Shown piece by piece: positions 4,744 to 5,496 of a DNA stretch of 5,496 nt. The notes beneath the pieces are model-generated. The model was not told the origin of the DNA and ran no database searches. It worked only from the letters and a program-made list of their open reading frames with translations. This stretch comes from Rhodospirillales bacterium. GTDB lineage: Bacteria; Pseudomonadota; Alphaproteobacteria; QKFK01; SZUA-500. Numbering within the stretch: position 1 is the stretch's first letter; every line of letters starts with the position of its first letter. Where the stretch lies: contig QKFK01000013.1 of assembly GCA_003252195.1 (NCBI GenBank), positions 1 to 5,496 of the forward strand, read 5' to 3'. The position numbers and the translations under genes were made by a program.

Positions 4744-5496
4744 TTATTTTACTAATGCAACGTCTGAGATAATCATCTGAACATCATTTTTGCCCATCCA
4801 ATTATCTTTTTGCAAAGTCCCTGCTATATGGAGAGTTTCTCCACTATTTTTAAGAAGCATATTTCCAATATCTGAATCAGCTGCTCTAAATGCCATTGCC
4901 TTAATTCGTCCACCTGTAGAGCCTGATAAATAGCACCTTACATGCCCACTACCAACAATATCACTTTTACCAACTTTGACATTGGTTATAACAATCTTTG
5001 GCTCAGGGTTAGACGCTCCAAATGGGGCTAAAGTCTCTAATTTATCAACCAGCTCTGGCGTAGCTCCTCTTATATCAATAGCACCATCAATCTCTAACAT
5101 TGGGGTTATTTCTTTATCGCCTAATTGCTTTTTAATATGCTCTGCTAAAAACAATTTAAACTCTTGCAAACGGCTTTTATGCAAAGAAAAACCAGCAGCC
5201 ATAATATGTCCGCCACCTTTGGTTAAAATACCTCTTTCTTTTGCAGCCATAACGGCAACACCAATATCAACACCTGTAATAGAGCGAGCAGAACCTTTAA
5301 CCTCATCACCATCAACTCCCATCACAAATGCAGGAAGACGATACCTTTCCTTTAAGCGCCCAGCAACAATGCCTATTACACCGTGGTGCCAATTATCACC
5401 ATAAGCAAACACAAGTGGCATATCATGCTCAGGTGAGCTCTCTACCATTTCTATAGCATCATACAAAACAGCAGCTTCAATATCTTTACGTTCCTC
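4744..5496 (-). CDS. recJ: Single-stranded-DNA-specific exonuclease RecJ, C-terminal part (5' end outside window)
   Basis: The frame is open to the window edge, giving 251 C-terminal residues of a protein usually near 570-600. RecJ degrades single-stranded DNA 5' to 3' in recombination, mismatch and base-excision repair. The visible part starts at the end of the linker (EERKDIEAA). It includes the DHHA1 region with GDNWHHGVIG (33-42 of the visible part), GSARS (68-72) and GGGHIMAAG (94-102), the conserved nucleic-acid and metal-site motifs of the family. The C-terminal OB-fold follows, with PFGASNPEP (158-166), ending at TAA. The catalytic DHH motifs lie upstream and cannot be judged. A TTG at 5464-5466 is an internal codon, not a start. 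No frameshift or lost motif is seen. Confidence 0.96.
   Translation of the reverse strand, partial: EERKDIEAAVLYDAIEMVESSPEHDMPLVFAYGDNWHHGVIGIVAGRLKERYRLPAFVMGVDGDEVKGSARSITGVDIGVAVMAAKERGILTKGGGHIMAAGFSLHKSRLQEFKLFLAEHIKKQLGDKEITPMLEIDGAIDIRGATPELVDKLETLAPFGASNPEPKIVITNVKVGKSDIVGSGHVRCYLSGSTGGRIKAMAFRAADSDIGNMLLKNSGETLHIAGTLQKDNWMGKNDVQMIISDVALVK

Noticed and set aside
4976..5404. Plus-strand open frame of 142 codons
   Set aside because: It is antisense to conserved RecJ motifs, shows no family resemblance, and is Ser/Pro/Thr-rich as expected for a shadow frame.
1..5496. CRISPR array, transposase, integrase, toxin-antitoxin pair or retron
   Set aside because: No regularly spaced repeats, no recognisable recombinase or reverse transcriptase motifs, and no paired small genes were found on either strand.

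Overview
The window looks like a piece of an AT-rich Gram-negative chromosome, most likely a low-GC alphaproteobacterium. The best hints are the RecJ and DUF502 proteins and the E. coli-like tRNAs with encoded CCA ends. The genus cannot be fixed from this sequence. All protein genes lie on the minus strand; only the tRNAs at the left edge lie on the plus strand.

Left edge (1-144): the window opens on the last bases of a tRNA that matches the 3' end of tRNA-Lys. A complete tRNA-Asn(GTT) follows, then a strong, nearly symmetric hairpin terminator. Region 145-1902 holds one very AT-rich gene for an unrecognised protein with about seven membrane spans and a large exported C-terminal domain that may be a beta-propeller. 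Its upstream region is non-coding and contains small inverted repeats. At 1903-1946 the last six bases of tRNA-Asn, its 3' flank and the whole terminator occur a second time, nearly identical. The membrane-protein gene is therefore bracketed by a roughly 45-bp direct repeat anchored on a tRNA 3' end. This looks like a small tRNA-associated insertion with no integrase, and it is the most notable structure here.

Middle (1998-3843): three closely spaced leftward genes (gaps of 19 and 24 bp) form a probable operon. In transcription order they encode a membrane methyltransferase of the isoprenylcysteine carboxyl methyltransferase (ICMT) type, a D-2-hydroxyacid dehydrogenase with an intact catalytic triad and a probable NADP preference, and a small ASCH-domain protein with a TTG start whose catalytic positions look substituted. 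The second terminator copy lies just past this operon and probably ends it.

Right (3932-5496): a DUF502 inner-membrane protein is followed by the C-terminal part of RecJ, the single-strand-specific 5'-3' exonuclease, which runs off the window. These are ordinary chromosomal genes, so the left part looks like an accessory insertion at a tRNA beside a conserved backbone. No CRISPR array, transposase, integrase or known defence gene is visible.
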